This document shows positions 1-7,546 of a stretch of DNA of 39,407 nucleotides, in pieces (position 1 is the stretch's first letter; every line of letters begins with the position of its first letter). The notes beneath the pieces were generated by a model, which worked only from the letters and a program-made list of their open reading frames with translations, had not been told where the DNA came from and searched no databases. The DNA comes from Streptacidiphilus pinicola. Its GTDB lineage: Bacteria > Actinomycetota > Actinomycetes > Streptomycetales > Streptomycetaceae. Both the position numbers and the translations under genes were made by a program. The stretch covers positions 1-39,407 of the forward strand of contig NZ_QKYN01000154.1 of the NCBI RefSeq assembly GCF_003258295.1. The letters run 5' to 3'.

Positions 1-119
1 GGTCTTCAGCGGCCGCCCGCCGCCCCGACCGCCTGCCGACCGGGTAGGCGCCCATCCGCGGCCGTGCGCCGTCGAGATCACCACCGCTCGGCGCACCCCG
101 CGGGCAGCCGCTGAAGACC
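1..119 (+). promoter_or_regulatory. Structured 5' leader with nested stems (possible three-way junction)
   Basis: GGTCTTCAGCGGC at 1-13 is perfectly complementary to GCCGCTGAAGACC at 107-119. Inside it sit a small stem (CGCCT 30-34 with AGGCG 46-50) and a long stem (56-61 plus 64-71 pairing with 89-96 plus 98-103, loop 72-88). Together they could form a three-way junction ending just before the ribosome-binding site GGGAG (125-129) of the next gene. I see no Trp-rich leader peptide, so classical trp attenuation is not supported. It could instead be the tail of an upstream transcription unit, because the window starts exactly at the outer arm. Confidence 0.5.
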
Positions 120-136
120 TGAGAGGGAGTACAGCC

Positions 137-1744
137 GTGAGCACGCTGCTGATGCCACCCGGTCCCCGGAGCGCGACACACAGTTCCGCCCGGAACGACC
201 ACGTCGGCCCCGCCCCGATCGACGTCCGTGTCGACGAGACCCTGTTGCCCCCGCACGATCCGCTGGAGCTGTACGCCGTCCTTCGGTCGTACCTCGGCCA
301 GGACGAGGTGTTCCTGCTCGAGGGCTCCTGGGGGGCGCGACCCGAGGACGCCGCCGCGGTCGTCGGCTTCGACCGTCTGGCCGAACTGCGGGTGCACCGC
401 GGCGAGGTGTCCTTCCACGGCGCCCCGCTCGTCGTGCGCGAACTCCTCGCCGCGTCCTGCCAGGTGGGCATGGTCCCCGGGCCCGACGGCGCCCGCGCGA
501 CCGTGACCGACCCGGAGCAGGTGTGGCGACTGCTCGCCGCGGCCCAGGCCCTGTTCACCGTGCACACCGCGATTCCCGCGGACCGCTTCGCCTTCGGCTT
601 CCTCACCACCCTCGGCTACGGCGCCGCCTGGCACATGGAGCGGCTGCCGGAGGGCGCCCAAAGGGACGAGAGCGAACCGGACTGCGTGCTGACCCTCTTC
701 CGCAACACCATCTGGTACGACGGCGACGAGCACGGACCGCGGCTGCTGACCGCGCACGCCCGGCAGTTCCCCCTGCCCGAGCCGCTGCGCATCCACGGTG
801 CGGTGCGAACCGCCCAGGTCGCGGCCCGCGCGGGCGCGACCCAGTGGTGCCCGGCCCCCGCTGAGGTACGGGACTCCACGGACCGGGACACCTACCTGGC
901 CCAGGTGGACCGGTGCCTGGAGCACATCGGCCTGGGCGACATCTACCAGATCCAGATCGGCCACCGCATCGAGGTGACCACCGCCCTGCGGCCGCTGCAG
1001 GTCTACCGACGGCTCCGCCGCCGGAACCCTTCCCCGTACATGTACCTGGTGCCGCGCGCCGGCACCGCGCTCATCGGCACCAGCCCCGAGGTGCTGTTCG
1101 ACAGCGACGGCGAGCACCTGCGGATGCGTCCCATCGCGGGCACCCGGCCCCGGAGCGGCGACCCGGAGGTGGACGGGCCGCGCATCGCCGACCTCGTGGG
1201 CGACGAGAAGGAACGCGCCGAGCACGTGATGCTGGTCGACCTGTGCCGCAACGACGTCGGCCGGGTGTGCCTGCCCGGCACGCTCGAGGAGCGGGACCTG
1301 ATGACGGTGGAGACCTACTCCCACGTCTTCCACCTGGTCTCGACCGTCGAAGGCCGGCTGGACCCCACCCGGGACACCTGGGACGTGGTGCGCGCCACCT
1401 TCCCGGCCGGTACGGTCACCGGCGCGCCCAAGATCCGGGCCATGGAGCTGATCGAGGAACTGGAGAACACCGAGCGCGGCATGTACGCCGGCGCGGTGGG
1501 TCTGGTCGACGCGCGCGGCTGGAGCCGCCTGGCGCTGTGCATTCGCACCATCGTCCACCACGGTCCCGAACCCGATCCGGTCGACGGATCCGTCCTGCCG
1601 CCCCTGGCCCGCGAGCACCGCTACAGCACCCGCGCCTGCGCGGGCATCGTCGCCGACTCCGTTCCGGAGGCGGAGTGGGCGGAGACCCTGCACAAGATGG
1701 GCGCCGCCTACTGGGCCCTGACCGGTGAGGAGCTGCAGCCGTGA
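137..1744 (+). CDS. trpE: Anthranilate synthase component I-like (chorismate-utilising enzyme)
   Basis: 535 residues, GTG start behind GGGAG. It probably converts chorismate, with ammonia from the next gene's product, to anthranilate. An N-terminal TrpE-type domain (about 40-230) is followed by the chorismate-binding domain (about 245-530). Visible signatures are PIAGTR (332-337), HVMLVDLCRNDVG (363-375), FPAGTVTGAPKIRAMELIEE (422-441) and a late AGIVADS. PIAGTR, with Ala rather than the Lys of classical PabB, favours anthranilate over aminodeoxychorismate. A 2-amino-2-deoxyisochorismate synthase (SgcD/PhzE-like without the amidotransferase) cannot be excluded from sequence alone. It overlaps the amidotransferase gene by four bases and is the first gene of a three-gene operon with a DAHP synthase. 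Such a set usually serves secondary metabolism, so it is probably a pathway copy rather than the housekeeping trpE. The symbol marks the family only. Confidence 0.85.
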   Translation: MSTLLMPPGPRSATHSSARNDHVGPAPIDVRVDETLLPPHDPLELYAVLRSYLGQDEVFLLEGSWGARPEDAAAVVGFDRLAELRVHRGEVSFHGAPLVVRELLAASCQVGMVPGPDGARATVTDPEQVWRLLAAAQALFTVHTAIPADRFAFGFLTTLGYGAAWHMERLPEGAQRDESEPDCVLTLFRNTIWYDGDEHGPRLLTAHARQFPLPEPLRIHGAVRTAQVAARAGATQWCPAPAEVRDSTDRDTYLAQVDRCLEHIGLGDIYQIQIGHRIEVTTALRPLQVYRRLRRRNPSPYMYLVPRAGTALIGTSPEVLFDSDGEHLRMRPIAGTRPRSGDPEVDGPRIADLVGDEKERAEHVMLVDLCRNDVGRVCLPGTLEERDLMTVETYSHVFHLVSTVEGRLDPTRDTWDVVRATFPAGTVTGAPKIRAMELIEELENTERGMYAGAVGLVDARGWSRLALCIRTIVHHGPEPDPVDGSVLPPLAREHRYSTRACAGIVADSVPEAEWAETLHKMGAAYWALTGEELQP

Positions 1745-2331
1745 AGGTCCTGCTGGTGGACGCCTACGACAGCTTCACCTACATCATCGACCAGTACCTG
1801 CGCGGCCTCGGCGCCGACACCGACGTGGTGCGCAGCCGCACCGCGACGCCCGCCGAACTCCTCGCGACCCGCCCGGACGCCGTCGTCCTCGGCCCCGGCC
1901 CGGGACACCCCGCGGACTCCGGGCACGTGGAGCTGGTCCGCGCCTTCGCGGGCCGGGTGCCGCTGCTCGGCATCTGCCTCGGTCACCAGGCCATCGGCCT
2001 CGCCTACGGAGCACGTGTGCGGGGCGCCGACCGCCTGCGGCACGGCAAGACCAGCGTCGTCCGCCATGACGGAACCGGCCTGTTCGCCGGCCTCGGCACG
2101 ACCATGACGGCGACCCGCTACCACTCCCTGGTCCTCGACGAGCCGCTGCCCGATCCCCTCGAGGCCACCGCGCACGCGGTCGACGACGGTCACGTCATGG
2201 CCGTCCGGCATCGCGAACTCGACGTGTCCGGGGTGCAGTTCCACCCCGAGAGCGTCACCACCGAGGGCGGGCTCCGCCTGCTGGAGAACTTCCTGTCCGC
2301 GAGTCGTATCCCGGCCACCGGCCGACTGTGA
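1741..2331 (+). CDS. trpG: Glutamine amidotransferase, TrpG/PabA type
   Basis: 196-residue class I glutamine amidotransferase. It would hydrolyse glutamine and channel ammonia to the component I protein encoded upstream. The triad is visible: Cys79 in GICLGHQA, and His168 and Glu170 in GVQFHPES. The N-terminus (VLLVDAYDSFTYII) and GPGPGHP are typical of TrpG/PabA. The GTG start overlaps the upstream stop (GTGA), so translation is coupled and a 1:1 complex is likely. Length is normal for a stand-alone TrpG. Sequence alone does not separate TrpG from PabA; the partner decides, and that looks like TrpE. Confidence 0.9.
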   Translation: MKVLLVDAYDSFTYIIDQYLRGLGADTDVVRSRTATPAELLATRPDAVVLGPGPGHPADSGHVELVRAFAGRVPLLGICLGHQAIGLAYGARVRGADRLRHGKTSVVRHDGTGLFAGLGTTMTATRYHSLVLDEPLPDPLEATAHAVDDGHVMAVRHRELDVSGVQFHPESVTTEGGLRLLENFLSASRIPATGRL

Positions 2332-2341
2332 GGGAGTAGTC

Positions 2342-3694
2342 ATGACCAACATCGACGGATGGCGTTCCCTGCCGGCGGCCCAGCAACCGGACTGGCCCGA
2401 CACCCTGGACGCCGCACTCGACCGGCTGAGCAGCGCTCTCCCGCTGGTCACCCCCGGCGAGTGCGAACTGCTCAAGCAGCGCCTGGCCGAGGTCTCGCAG
2501 GGCAGAGCGTTCCTGCTCCAGGGCGGCGACTGCGCGGAGACCTTCGCCGACACCACGACCGAGTCGGTGCAGGGCAAGTTCCGCACCCTGCTCCAGATGG
2601 CCCTGGTGATGACATTCGGTGCCTCGATCCCGGTGATCAAGATGGGGCGGATGGCCGGACAGTTCGCCAAGCCGCGCTCCAGCTCCACCGAGACCCAGGA
2701 CGGGGTCACCCTGCCCGCCTACCGCGGTGACGCCGTCAACGGATTCGGCTTCACCGAGGCCGAGCGCGCCCCCGACCCGGAGCGGCTGATCCGGATGCAC
2801 GCCGCAGCCGCGGCGACCGTCAACATGCTCCGCGCGGAGTCCCTCGGCGGCGGCGCCGACCTGCGCCAGGCGCACAGCTGGAACCGGGACTTCGTCGCCA
2901 GCTCGCCGGTCGGGGTCCGCTACGAGGCCCTCGCCGACCGGATCGACCACTCGCTGGACTTCATGGACGCCTGCGGCGTGGATCCCGCCGCACTGCACAC
3001 CACGGAGTTCTTCGTCAGTCACGAGGGCCTGCTGCTGGACTACGAGGACGCGCTGGTGCGCCGTGCCCCGGACACCGGCAACCTGTACGCGACCAGCGCC
3101 CACCTGCTGTGGATCGGGGAGCGCACACGGCAGCTGGACGGCGCCCACGTGGAGTTCTTCTCCCGCCTCGCCAACCCGGTGGCCGTCAAGCTGGGGCCCA
3201 ACGTCGAGCCGGACGAGATGCTGCGCCTGATGGACCGGCTGGATCCGGACCGCGAGCCGGGCCGGCTGACCTTCGTGGCCCGGATGGGTGTCGGCCTGGT
3301 GTCCGACCGGCTGCCGGTCCTGGTGGAGAAGGCCGCCGCGGAGGGGGCGGTGGCCTCCTGGGTCTGCGACCCCATGCACGGCAACACCTTCCAGGCCCCC
3401 TCCGGGATCAAGACCCGGAGCTTCGACGACATCGCCGAGGAGGTGACGAGATTCTTCGAGGTGCACCGGTCGATCGGCACCCACCCCGGCGGCATCCACC
3501 TCGAGTTCACCGGCGACAACGTCACCGAGTGCATCGGCGGCGGCTCGGACCTGGGGTTCGAGGATCTCCGCCGTAGCTACACCTCGACCTGCGACCCCCG
3601 GCTGAACCGCACCCAGTCCCTGGACCTGGCCTTCCAGGTCGCGGAGCTGATGGCCGCTCAACGCGAGTCCTTCCGCGCGGATGCGTGGCGGTGA
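2342..3694 (+). CDS. aroH: Class II (plant-type) DAHP synthase
   Basis: 450 residues, normal for class II 3-deoxy-D-arabino-heptulosonate-7-phosphate synthase, which condenses phosphoenolpyruvate with erythrose 4-phosphate as the first shikimate step. Recognisable blocks are FLLQGGDCAETF, GRMAGQFAKPRSS, YRGDAVNGF, SHEGLLLDYEDALVR, GERTRQLDGAHVEFFS and VCDPMHGNTF, holding the metal-binding Cys, His, Glu and Asp residues. It starts ten bases after the amidotransferase stop, behind AGGGAG, so it shares that operon. A DAHP synthase paired with a chorismate aminase indicates dedicated supply of an aromatic precursor. The symbol follows common Streptomyces usage and is only a family label. Confidence 0.93.
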   Translation: MTNIDGWRSLPAAQQPDWPDTLDAALDRLSSALPLVTPGECELLKQRLAEVSQGRAFLLQGGDCAETFADTTTESVQGKFRTLLQMALVMTFGASIPVIKMGRMAGQFAKPRSSSTETQDGVTLPAYRGDAVNGFGFTEAERAPDPERLIRMHAAAAATVNMLRAESLGGGADLRQAHSWNRDFVASSPVGVRYEALADRIDHSLDFMDACGVDPAALHTTEFFVSHEGLLLDYEDALVRRAPDTGNLYATSAHLLWIGERTRQLDGAHVEFFSRLANPVAVKLGPNVEPDEMLRLMDRLDPDREPGRLTFVARMGVGLVSDRLPVLVEKAAAEGAVASWVCDPMHGNTFQAPSGIKTRSFDDIAEEVTRFFEVHRSIGTHPGGIHLEFTGDNVTECIGGGSDLGFEDLRRSYTSTCDPRLNRTQSLDLAFQVAELMAAQRESFRADAWR

Positions 3695-3730
3695 GCCGCA
3701 CCATCCGAACCGAACCCCACCACGAGACGG

Positions 3731-3754
3731 CCGCCTTGACTCCGGTCAGGGCGG
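3731..3754 (+). terminator. Hairpin downstream of the DAHP synthase operon
   Basis: CCGCCTTGAC (3731-3740) pairs with GTCAGGGCGG (3745-3754), ten pairs including one G-U, around a TCCG tetraloop. It lies 37 bases after the stop. There is no T-run, so it may stall transcription or protect the 3' end; a stronger terminator follows. Confidence 0.5.
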
Positions 3755-3805
3755 TCATCACCATGTGTGTGCGAACGGCGGCGGCGCAGGCCGTCCGGCC
3801 CCGTC

Positions 3806-3848
3806 GCGCGGATCCCCGCTGAAGTCGCGGATCCGCGCCCTCGTTTTT
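3806..3848 (+). terminator. Intrinsic terminator with T-run
   Basis: GCGCGGATCC (3806-3815) pairs with GGATCCGCGC (3829-3838), ten perfect pairs, followed by a TCGTTTTT tract. This closes the aromatic-precursor operon and separates it from the LysR/cupin pair. Confidence 0.8.
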
Positions 3849-3942
3849 CCGGGTGCGTGCTTGAGGTGCGCTCACCCTTGCGCCCAGGCCCCGTTCGCCG
3901 GTCACCATGCCCATTCGGGCGGACGACGTTGGAGGGGTGATC

Positions 3943-4275
3943 ATGGAACTACACCATTTGCGGACCTTCTGCGAAGTCGCGAGGGAGCAGAGCTTCACCC
4001 GGGCGGCGCGCAATCTCTACTGCGCGCAGTCCACGGTCACCGCCCAGATCCAGTGCCTGGAGAAGGTGCTCGGCGTCCCGCTGTTCGTACGCAGGGGACG
4101 CTGCCCCATCGAGCTCACCGCGGCGGGTGAGGTGCTGCGCATCCGGGCGGAGCAGATCCTGGCGGTCGTCGACGAGACGGACCGTGAGATCCACGCGATC
4201 CGGGAGGGCGCGTTCCCCCGGCTGTACGCCGACCGCACCCCGGCCCCGCTGCTGCCGGCCCTGTCCGCCGCATGA
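3943..4275 (+). CDS. LysR-type winged helix-turn-helix only (no effector domain)
   Basis: 110 residues from the ATG at 3943, which has a good GGAGGGG ribosome-binding site; an earlier in-frame ATG at 3907 lacks one. The sequence is a clear LysR DNA-binding domain (MELHHLRTFCEVAREQSFT, AARNLYCAQSTVTAQIQCLE, GVPLFVRRGR, LTAAGEVL). It stops right after the linker helix, whereas normal LysR proteins are about 300 residues with a substrate-binding domain. The stop overlaps the start of the cupin gene (ATGA), so the short form looks selected rather than a random break. It may bind DNA constitutively or act as a competitor of a full-length LysR. The effector domain is absent and the next gene is unrelated. 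Confidence 0.8.
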   Translation: MELHHLRTFCEVAREQSFTRAARNLYCAQSTVTAQIQCLEKVLGVPLFVRRGRCPIELTAAGEVLRIRAEQILAVVDETDREIHAIREGAFPRLYADRTPAPLLPALSAA

Positions 4276-5444
4276 CGGACGTGCCGACGAGTCAAGCCCC
4301 CGACAGCGAGGACCAACCGGTGCTGCCGCTGCTCGGTGACCCCGCGCGATTCGCCCAGGGATGGCCGCGGACCCCGTACCGACGCGTCGGGACAGCCGCC
4401 CCGCTGCGATCCGTCCTTTCCTGGTCGGATCTCGACGACCTGGTCAACCGGCGGACGCTCCAGACACCCGCCTTCCGAATGGCCCGCAACGGATCAGTCC
4501 TGCCGATCGGCACGCTGACCCGCGCGCCGCACACGACCACCCAGAACGTCACCGGTCTGGCCGACTCCGCCGCGATTCTGCGCGAGCTCGGCGAAGGCGC
4601 CACCTTGATCCTGCAGGGCCTCAACCGGTCCTGGTCCCCCATCGGCGCCCTGTCCCGCAGGCTGTCGAGCGAGATCGGCCACGCCGTCTTCGTCAACGCC
4701 TACCTGACGCCGCGTGCCACGCAGGGATTCGGTGCCCACCAGGACTCCCAGCACGCCTGGCTGGTGCAGTGCCAGGGCTCGAAGACGTGGCAGCTGTGGG
4801 CTCCCGACGACGATCCGGAGCACGATCCTCCGGACTGGACGCTCCAGTTGGACGAGGGTGACGTGCTGTGGATCCCGCGCGGGTGGTGGCACAGCGGCAG
4901 CAGCGGAGACCGTCCCAGCCTGCACCTGACCTTCGCGGTGTGGGCCACGACCGTCCAGGACGTCCTCAAGTCCCTGACCAGCGAGCTGGCGTTCGAGCCC
5001 GCCCTGGCCGAGGAACTGCCGCCCCGGGCCCTTCACGAGGCCGCGGCAGCCAGGTCCGCCGTGGGGGAGACAGCGGTCAGGCTGGCCGAGCTGCTGGCGC
5101 GAACCGACGTCCCCGGCCTCACCCAGAGGCTGCTCACCACCCACCTGCAGCGTTTCGACCCCCTTCCGGGACCGGACCTGGCCGGTGCCCTGGGCGTCGA
5201 CGACCCGATGCTGCACGCCCATCCCGAAGCGGTCCTGCATACGGCGGTGGACGGCCCGCAGGTGCGCCTGCGCACGGCTGACAGCGAGGTGGTCATGACC
5301 GCCGAGCAGGCGGCGGCATGCCGCACGCTTCTCGCCCGCACGGGCGGCTTCAGGCCCGATGAGCGCGACCGGCACCGTCTCGGCGACAAGCTGCTCGGAC
5401 AGTTGGTCGACGCTCGCTTGCTCTGTTCCGGGCACCACGGGTGA
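4272..5444 (+). CDS. JmjC/cupin-type oxygenase (Cupin_4, ribosomal-oxygenase-like)
   Basis: 390 residues. The centre matches the JmjC-type cupin fold of the YcfD/ROX protein hydroxylases. The Fe(II)-binding pair is in FGAHQDSQHAWLVQCQGSKT (HxD) and the distal His in IPRGWWHSG, with LDEGDVLWIPRG as the second cupin strand. A C-terminal helical region of about 180 residues ends in a winged-helix-like segment, as in bacterial ROX proteins. Known members hydroxylate Arg or His in ribosomal proteins using 2-oxoglutarate. Here, just upstream of a candidate precursor peptide, a peptide-tailoring role is an attractive inference. It is translationally coupled to the truncated LysR protein. Confidence 0.82.
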   Translation: MTDVPTSQAPDSEDQPVLPLLGDPARFAQGWPRTPYRRVGTAAPLRSVLSWSDLDDLVNRRTLQTPAFRMARNGSVLPIGTLTRAPHTTTQNVTGLADSAAILRELGEGATLILQGLNRSWSPIGALSRRLSSEIGHAVFVNAYLTPRATQGFGAHQDSQHAWLVQCQGSKTWQLWAPDDDPEHDPPDWTLQLDEGDVLWIPRGWWHSGSSGDRPSLHLTFAVWATTVQDVLKSLTSELAFEPALAEELPPRALHEAAAARSAVGETAVRLAELLARTDVPGLTQRLLTTHLQRFDPLPGPDLAGALGVDDPMLHAHPEAVLHTAVDGPQVRLRTADSEVVMTAEQAAACRTLLARTGGFRPDERDRHRLGDKLLGQLVDARLLCSGHHG

Positions 5445-5509
5445 CGACCACCCACACCCGCAATTCATGAAATCCGATGATATTTGCCGCCCATGGTCAC
5501 GGTCTGGTT

Positions 5510-5537
5510 GCCTGGCGGCACCTGGAGTGAGCCAGGC
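5510..5537 (+). other. Small hairpin before precursor gene A
   Basis: GCCTGGC (5510-5516) and GCCAGGC (5531-5537) are perfect inverted repeats with a 14-base loop. They lie in the 152-base gap between the cupin gene and the peptide gene. The AT-rich stretch just upstream (about 5460-5490) could hold the promoter of the peptide operon, but I cannot define -35/-10 boxes. Confidence 0.35.
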
Positions 5538-5596
5538 AGCCAGCGCCCGGATCGCGAATCCGCGCTGGTGATCACCCCCGTCAAGTGGAGGTCCTC

Positions 5597-5773
5597 ATGG
5601 CCGAAATCAACGAGATCCTCGCCGCGATCGACAGCAGCAAGAAGGTCCGCTCTGCGGTCATCGAGCGACTCGTGAGCACCCACGCGCAGGAGGTCGTCAA
5701 CCCGCTGCGCGCCATCGCCGGCGACGACGTCTCGTGGAGCTCCATCACCTCCAACAAGGACTGGTCGGAGTAA
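5597..5773 (+). CDS. Candidate RiPP precursor peptide A (58 residues)
   Basis: 58 residues from ATG 5597, behind GTGGAGG at 5585-5591. Residues 1-40 look like an amphipathic helical leader (INEILAAIDSS, RSAVIERLVSTHAQEVV). The C-terminal third, after the GDD at 42-44, is short and polar with two Trp (VSWSSITSNKDWSE). No Cys is present, so lanthionine or azoline-from-Cys chemistry is not indicated; Ser, Thr, Asn and Asp are the possible targets. The gene sits directly before the MNIO partner and MNIO genes, separated by a strong hairpin, the classic arrangement for a highly expressed precursor. I know no named family for it. Its role as substrate is inferred from position, size and leader/core architecture. 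Confidence 0.72.
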   Translation: MAEINEILAAIDSSKKVRSAVIERLVSTHAQEVVNPLRAIAGDDVSWSSITSNKDWSE

Positions 5774-5785
5774 GAAGCGCGATCT

Positions 5786-5819
5786 GCCCGCTCGCAGGGC
5801 GGCCCACCCGCGAGCGGGC
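5786..5819 (+). terminator. Attenuating hairpin between precursor A and the enzyme genes
   Basis: GCCCGCTCGC (5786-5795) and GCGAGCGGGC (5810-5819) form ten perfect pairs with a 14-base loop and no T-run. Such a hairpin typically gives partial termination or a stable 3' end, so that the peptide is made in excess over the downstream enzymes. Confidence 0.7.
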
Positions 5820-5870
5820 ATGCGCACCTCCTCCCCTCCCTGCCAGACCCCACGGAAGGCGACGAAAGCC

Positions 5871-6641
5871 ATGACAGTGCCGGTGCAGCCCCTCTCCGTG
5901 GAGCGCACGCGTGAGCTCATGCACCGCGACGAGGCAAGCGCCCGCACCGAGTTGCTTCTGCGCCTCATGTACTCCTCGACCGCGGCCGGGACAGCGTTCC
6001 AGGCTCTTCGCGACCCGGCGGCCGAGGTCGCCGACACCACCGCAGCGGTACTGAGCACCATCGACGAGCGGGCCCTCGCCGTGGAGCGGGCTGCGCGCAT
6101 GCGCAACCTGCAACGCCAGCTCGAGCGCACCTGTCCGCCGCTGCGGGGGTGTCTGCCGAACGGACTGCTCGCCCGTCAGGTGCAGGACTACGCCGACTCC
6201 GATGCTTTCTGGCGACCGCTCGGCACCACGCTCTTCGAGAACTTCTGCCTGTTCGCCCACGCCCGCGTTCGTGAGCAGTCCCAGTTGTGGGCCGATGTCC
6301 TGCAGCTCTTCGGCCTGGTGGCCCGCTTCTCGACCCAGGAACTGATCGCCCCGCCGCCCGAGGTGTGCGCCTGCACCAGCGGCCTGCCCGGCGCCGCCCC
6401 CGATCCGGCCGCCGCTCCCGCCTCCCCGTGGGACAGCGGCGGCCTCGTGGCACCCGACATCCCCGGCGCCCTGCAGGTGGAGACCTTCCCGTCAGCGTGG
6501 CGGCTGGTGGACGACCGCGGCCGTATGCCCACCTCACTCGAACCCGAGGCGATCGGACCGGAAGGCACCTACCAGATCGTCGTCGCGGCCTTCCCCGGCG
6601 GGAAGGTGACCGCCGCCACGCTACTACCGCTGCGAGGTTGA
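5871..6641 (+). CDS. Putative MNIO (DUF692) partner protein
   Basis: 256 residues. No family is certain. The central helical part (about 85-150; TCPPLRGCLPNGLLARQVQ, DYADSDAFWRPLGTTLFENF, ADVLQLFGLVARF) resembles the helical domain of DUF2063/TglI-type proteins that partner MNIO enzymes. A Pro/Ala-rich linker (about 180-195) follows. The C-terminal segment (about 200-256) is beta-rich and could be a peptide-binding unit. It ends two bases before the MNIO start, so the two are almost certainly co-translated. MNIO enzymes usually need such a partner to bind the leader. Function here is inferred from genetic position and size. Confidence 0.55.
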   Translation: MTVPVQPLSVERTRELMHRDEASARTELLLRLMYSSTAAGTAFQALRDPAAEVADTTAAVLSTIDERALAVERAARMRNLQRQLERTCPPLRGCLPNGLLARQVQDYADSDAFWRPLGTTLFENFCLFAHARVREQSQLWADVLQLFGLVARFSTQELIAPPPEVCACTSGLPGAAPDPAAAPASPWDSGGLVAPDIPGALQVETFPSAWRLVDDRGRMPTSLEPEAIGPEGTYQIVVAAFPGGKVTAATLLPLRG

Positions 6642-6643
6642 CC

Positions 6644-7546
6644 ATGGACACAGTCGGCGCCACCGGACCAACGCCCCGGTTCGGCTTCGGATTCGACTGG
6701 CAGCACCGGCGGCGATACCCGCGCACCATCGCCGACGTGTGCGAGCAGTACGCGGACCGGCTGAGCCACCTGTCCTGCGTGTCGCTGCCCGACGCCCTCG
6801 CGGCCCGGACCTTCGTGGCCGACTGCGCCAAGGGCCTGCCGGTGGTCCACCACCTGCCAGGGGTCGCCCCCGCGGCGCCCCAGGGCCCCAACCTGGAGCT
6901 GCTGGAGCGCCTCGAGGCCGTCAGCGACGAACTGGACGCCGTGTGGATCTGCGAGGACATCGGGCTCTGGTCGGTCGGCCCGTACCCGCTGCCCTACTTC
7001 ACGCCCCCTTTGTTCGAGCAGGAGAGCGCCGACCACGTCATCGCCGGCATCGAGGCGATGCGCGAGGTGACGCGCTACCCCTTCGTCCCGGAGATCCCCT
7101 CCTGCACCCTCGCCGTCGGCCGGATGACCCTGGGCGACTACTTCCACCGGATCACCGACGGAGCCGACTGCGACATGCTGCTCGACGTCGCCCACGTCTT
7201 CTCCTACGCGGTCGCCACCGGACGCAGGTACGAGCAGGTGCTCACCTCCCTCCCGCTGGAACGAGTGGTGGAGATCCACGTCGCCGGCGGGTACGTGGAC
7301 CCGACCTTCGGTAACCGGTACCTCGACACCCACAGCCACAGCATGGCCCCCGAAGTGATCGAACTGATGCAGCAGGCGCTCCCGAACTGCCCCCGGCTGC
7401 GCGCCGTCACCTACGAGATCGGCGTCGATCTGAGCTCCGACGACCTCGACCAGGACGTCGAGCGTGTCGACCGGGCACTCGCCGAAGCAGGCTGGACTCC
7501 CGACCTGACGTCCGCCGCCCGGACCGTTCCGGTGGGCGCGCGATGA
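6644..7546 (+). CDS. MNIO / DUF692 multinuclear non-haem iron oxidase
   Basis: 300 residues from ATG 6644; the frame is open further upstream, but that overlaps the partner gene. This is a TIM-barrel DUF692 enzyme of the MbnB/TglH type. Family landmarks are FVPEIPS (Glu150), MLLDVAHVFSYAVATG (Asp181, His184), RVVEIHVAGGY (His212), YLDTHSHSM (Asp229, His230) and TYEIGVD (Glu258), which supply the iron ligands. Characterised members oxidatively rearrange Cys, Asn, Asp or Thr residues in peptides. The candidate precursor here has no Cys, so chemistry on Asp, Asn, Thr or Ser would be expected. It overlaps the carbamoyltransferase fusion gene by four bases. Confidence 0.9.
   Translation: MDTVGATGPTPRFGFGFDWQHRRRYPRTIADVCEQYADRLSHLSCVSLPDALAARTFVADCAKGLPVVHHLPGVAPAAPQGPNLELLERLEAVSDELDAVWICEDIGLWSVGPYPLPYFTPPLFEQESADHVIAGIEAMREVTRYPFVPEIPSCTLAVGRMTLGDYFHRITDGADCDMLLDVAHVFSYAVATGRRYEQVLTSLPLERVVEIHVAGGYVDPTFGNRYLDTHSHSMAPEVIELMQQALPNCPRLRAVTYEIGVDLSSDDLDQDVERVDRALAEAGWTPDLTSAARTVPVGAR

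Noticed and set aside
1-119. The GGTCTTCAGCGGC inverted repeat as ends of a small mobile element
   Set aside because: Only about 90 bases lie between the arms, and these themselves fold. There is no target-site duplication to check and no transposase.
137-1744. Calling component I an aminodeoxychorismate synthase (PabB)
   Set aside because: The active-site motif is PIAGTR rather than the Lys form of classical PabB, so anthranilate synthase type is more likely. Not fully excluded.
2255-3661. Minus-strand open frame of 468 codons over the DAHP synthase
   Set aside because: Its residues are Val/Gly/His/Gln-rich shadow sequence, and the plus strand holds an unmistakable class II DAHP synthase.
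5597-5773. Peptide A as a lanthipeptide or thiazole precursor
   Set aside because: It has no Cys, and no lanthionine synthetase or flavin dehydrogenase gene is present.
6287-6643. Upstream extension of the MNIO frame
   Set aside because: It is Arg/Pro-rich out-of-frame reading of the partner gene. DUF692 homology starts near FGFGFDW after ATG 6644.
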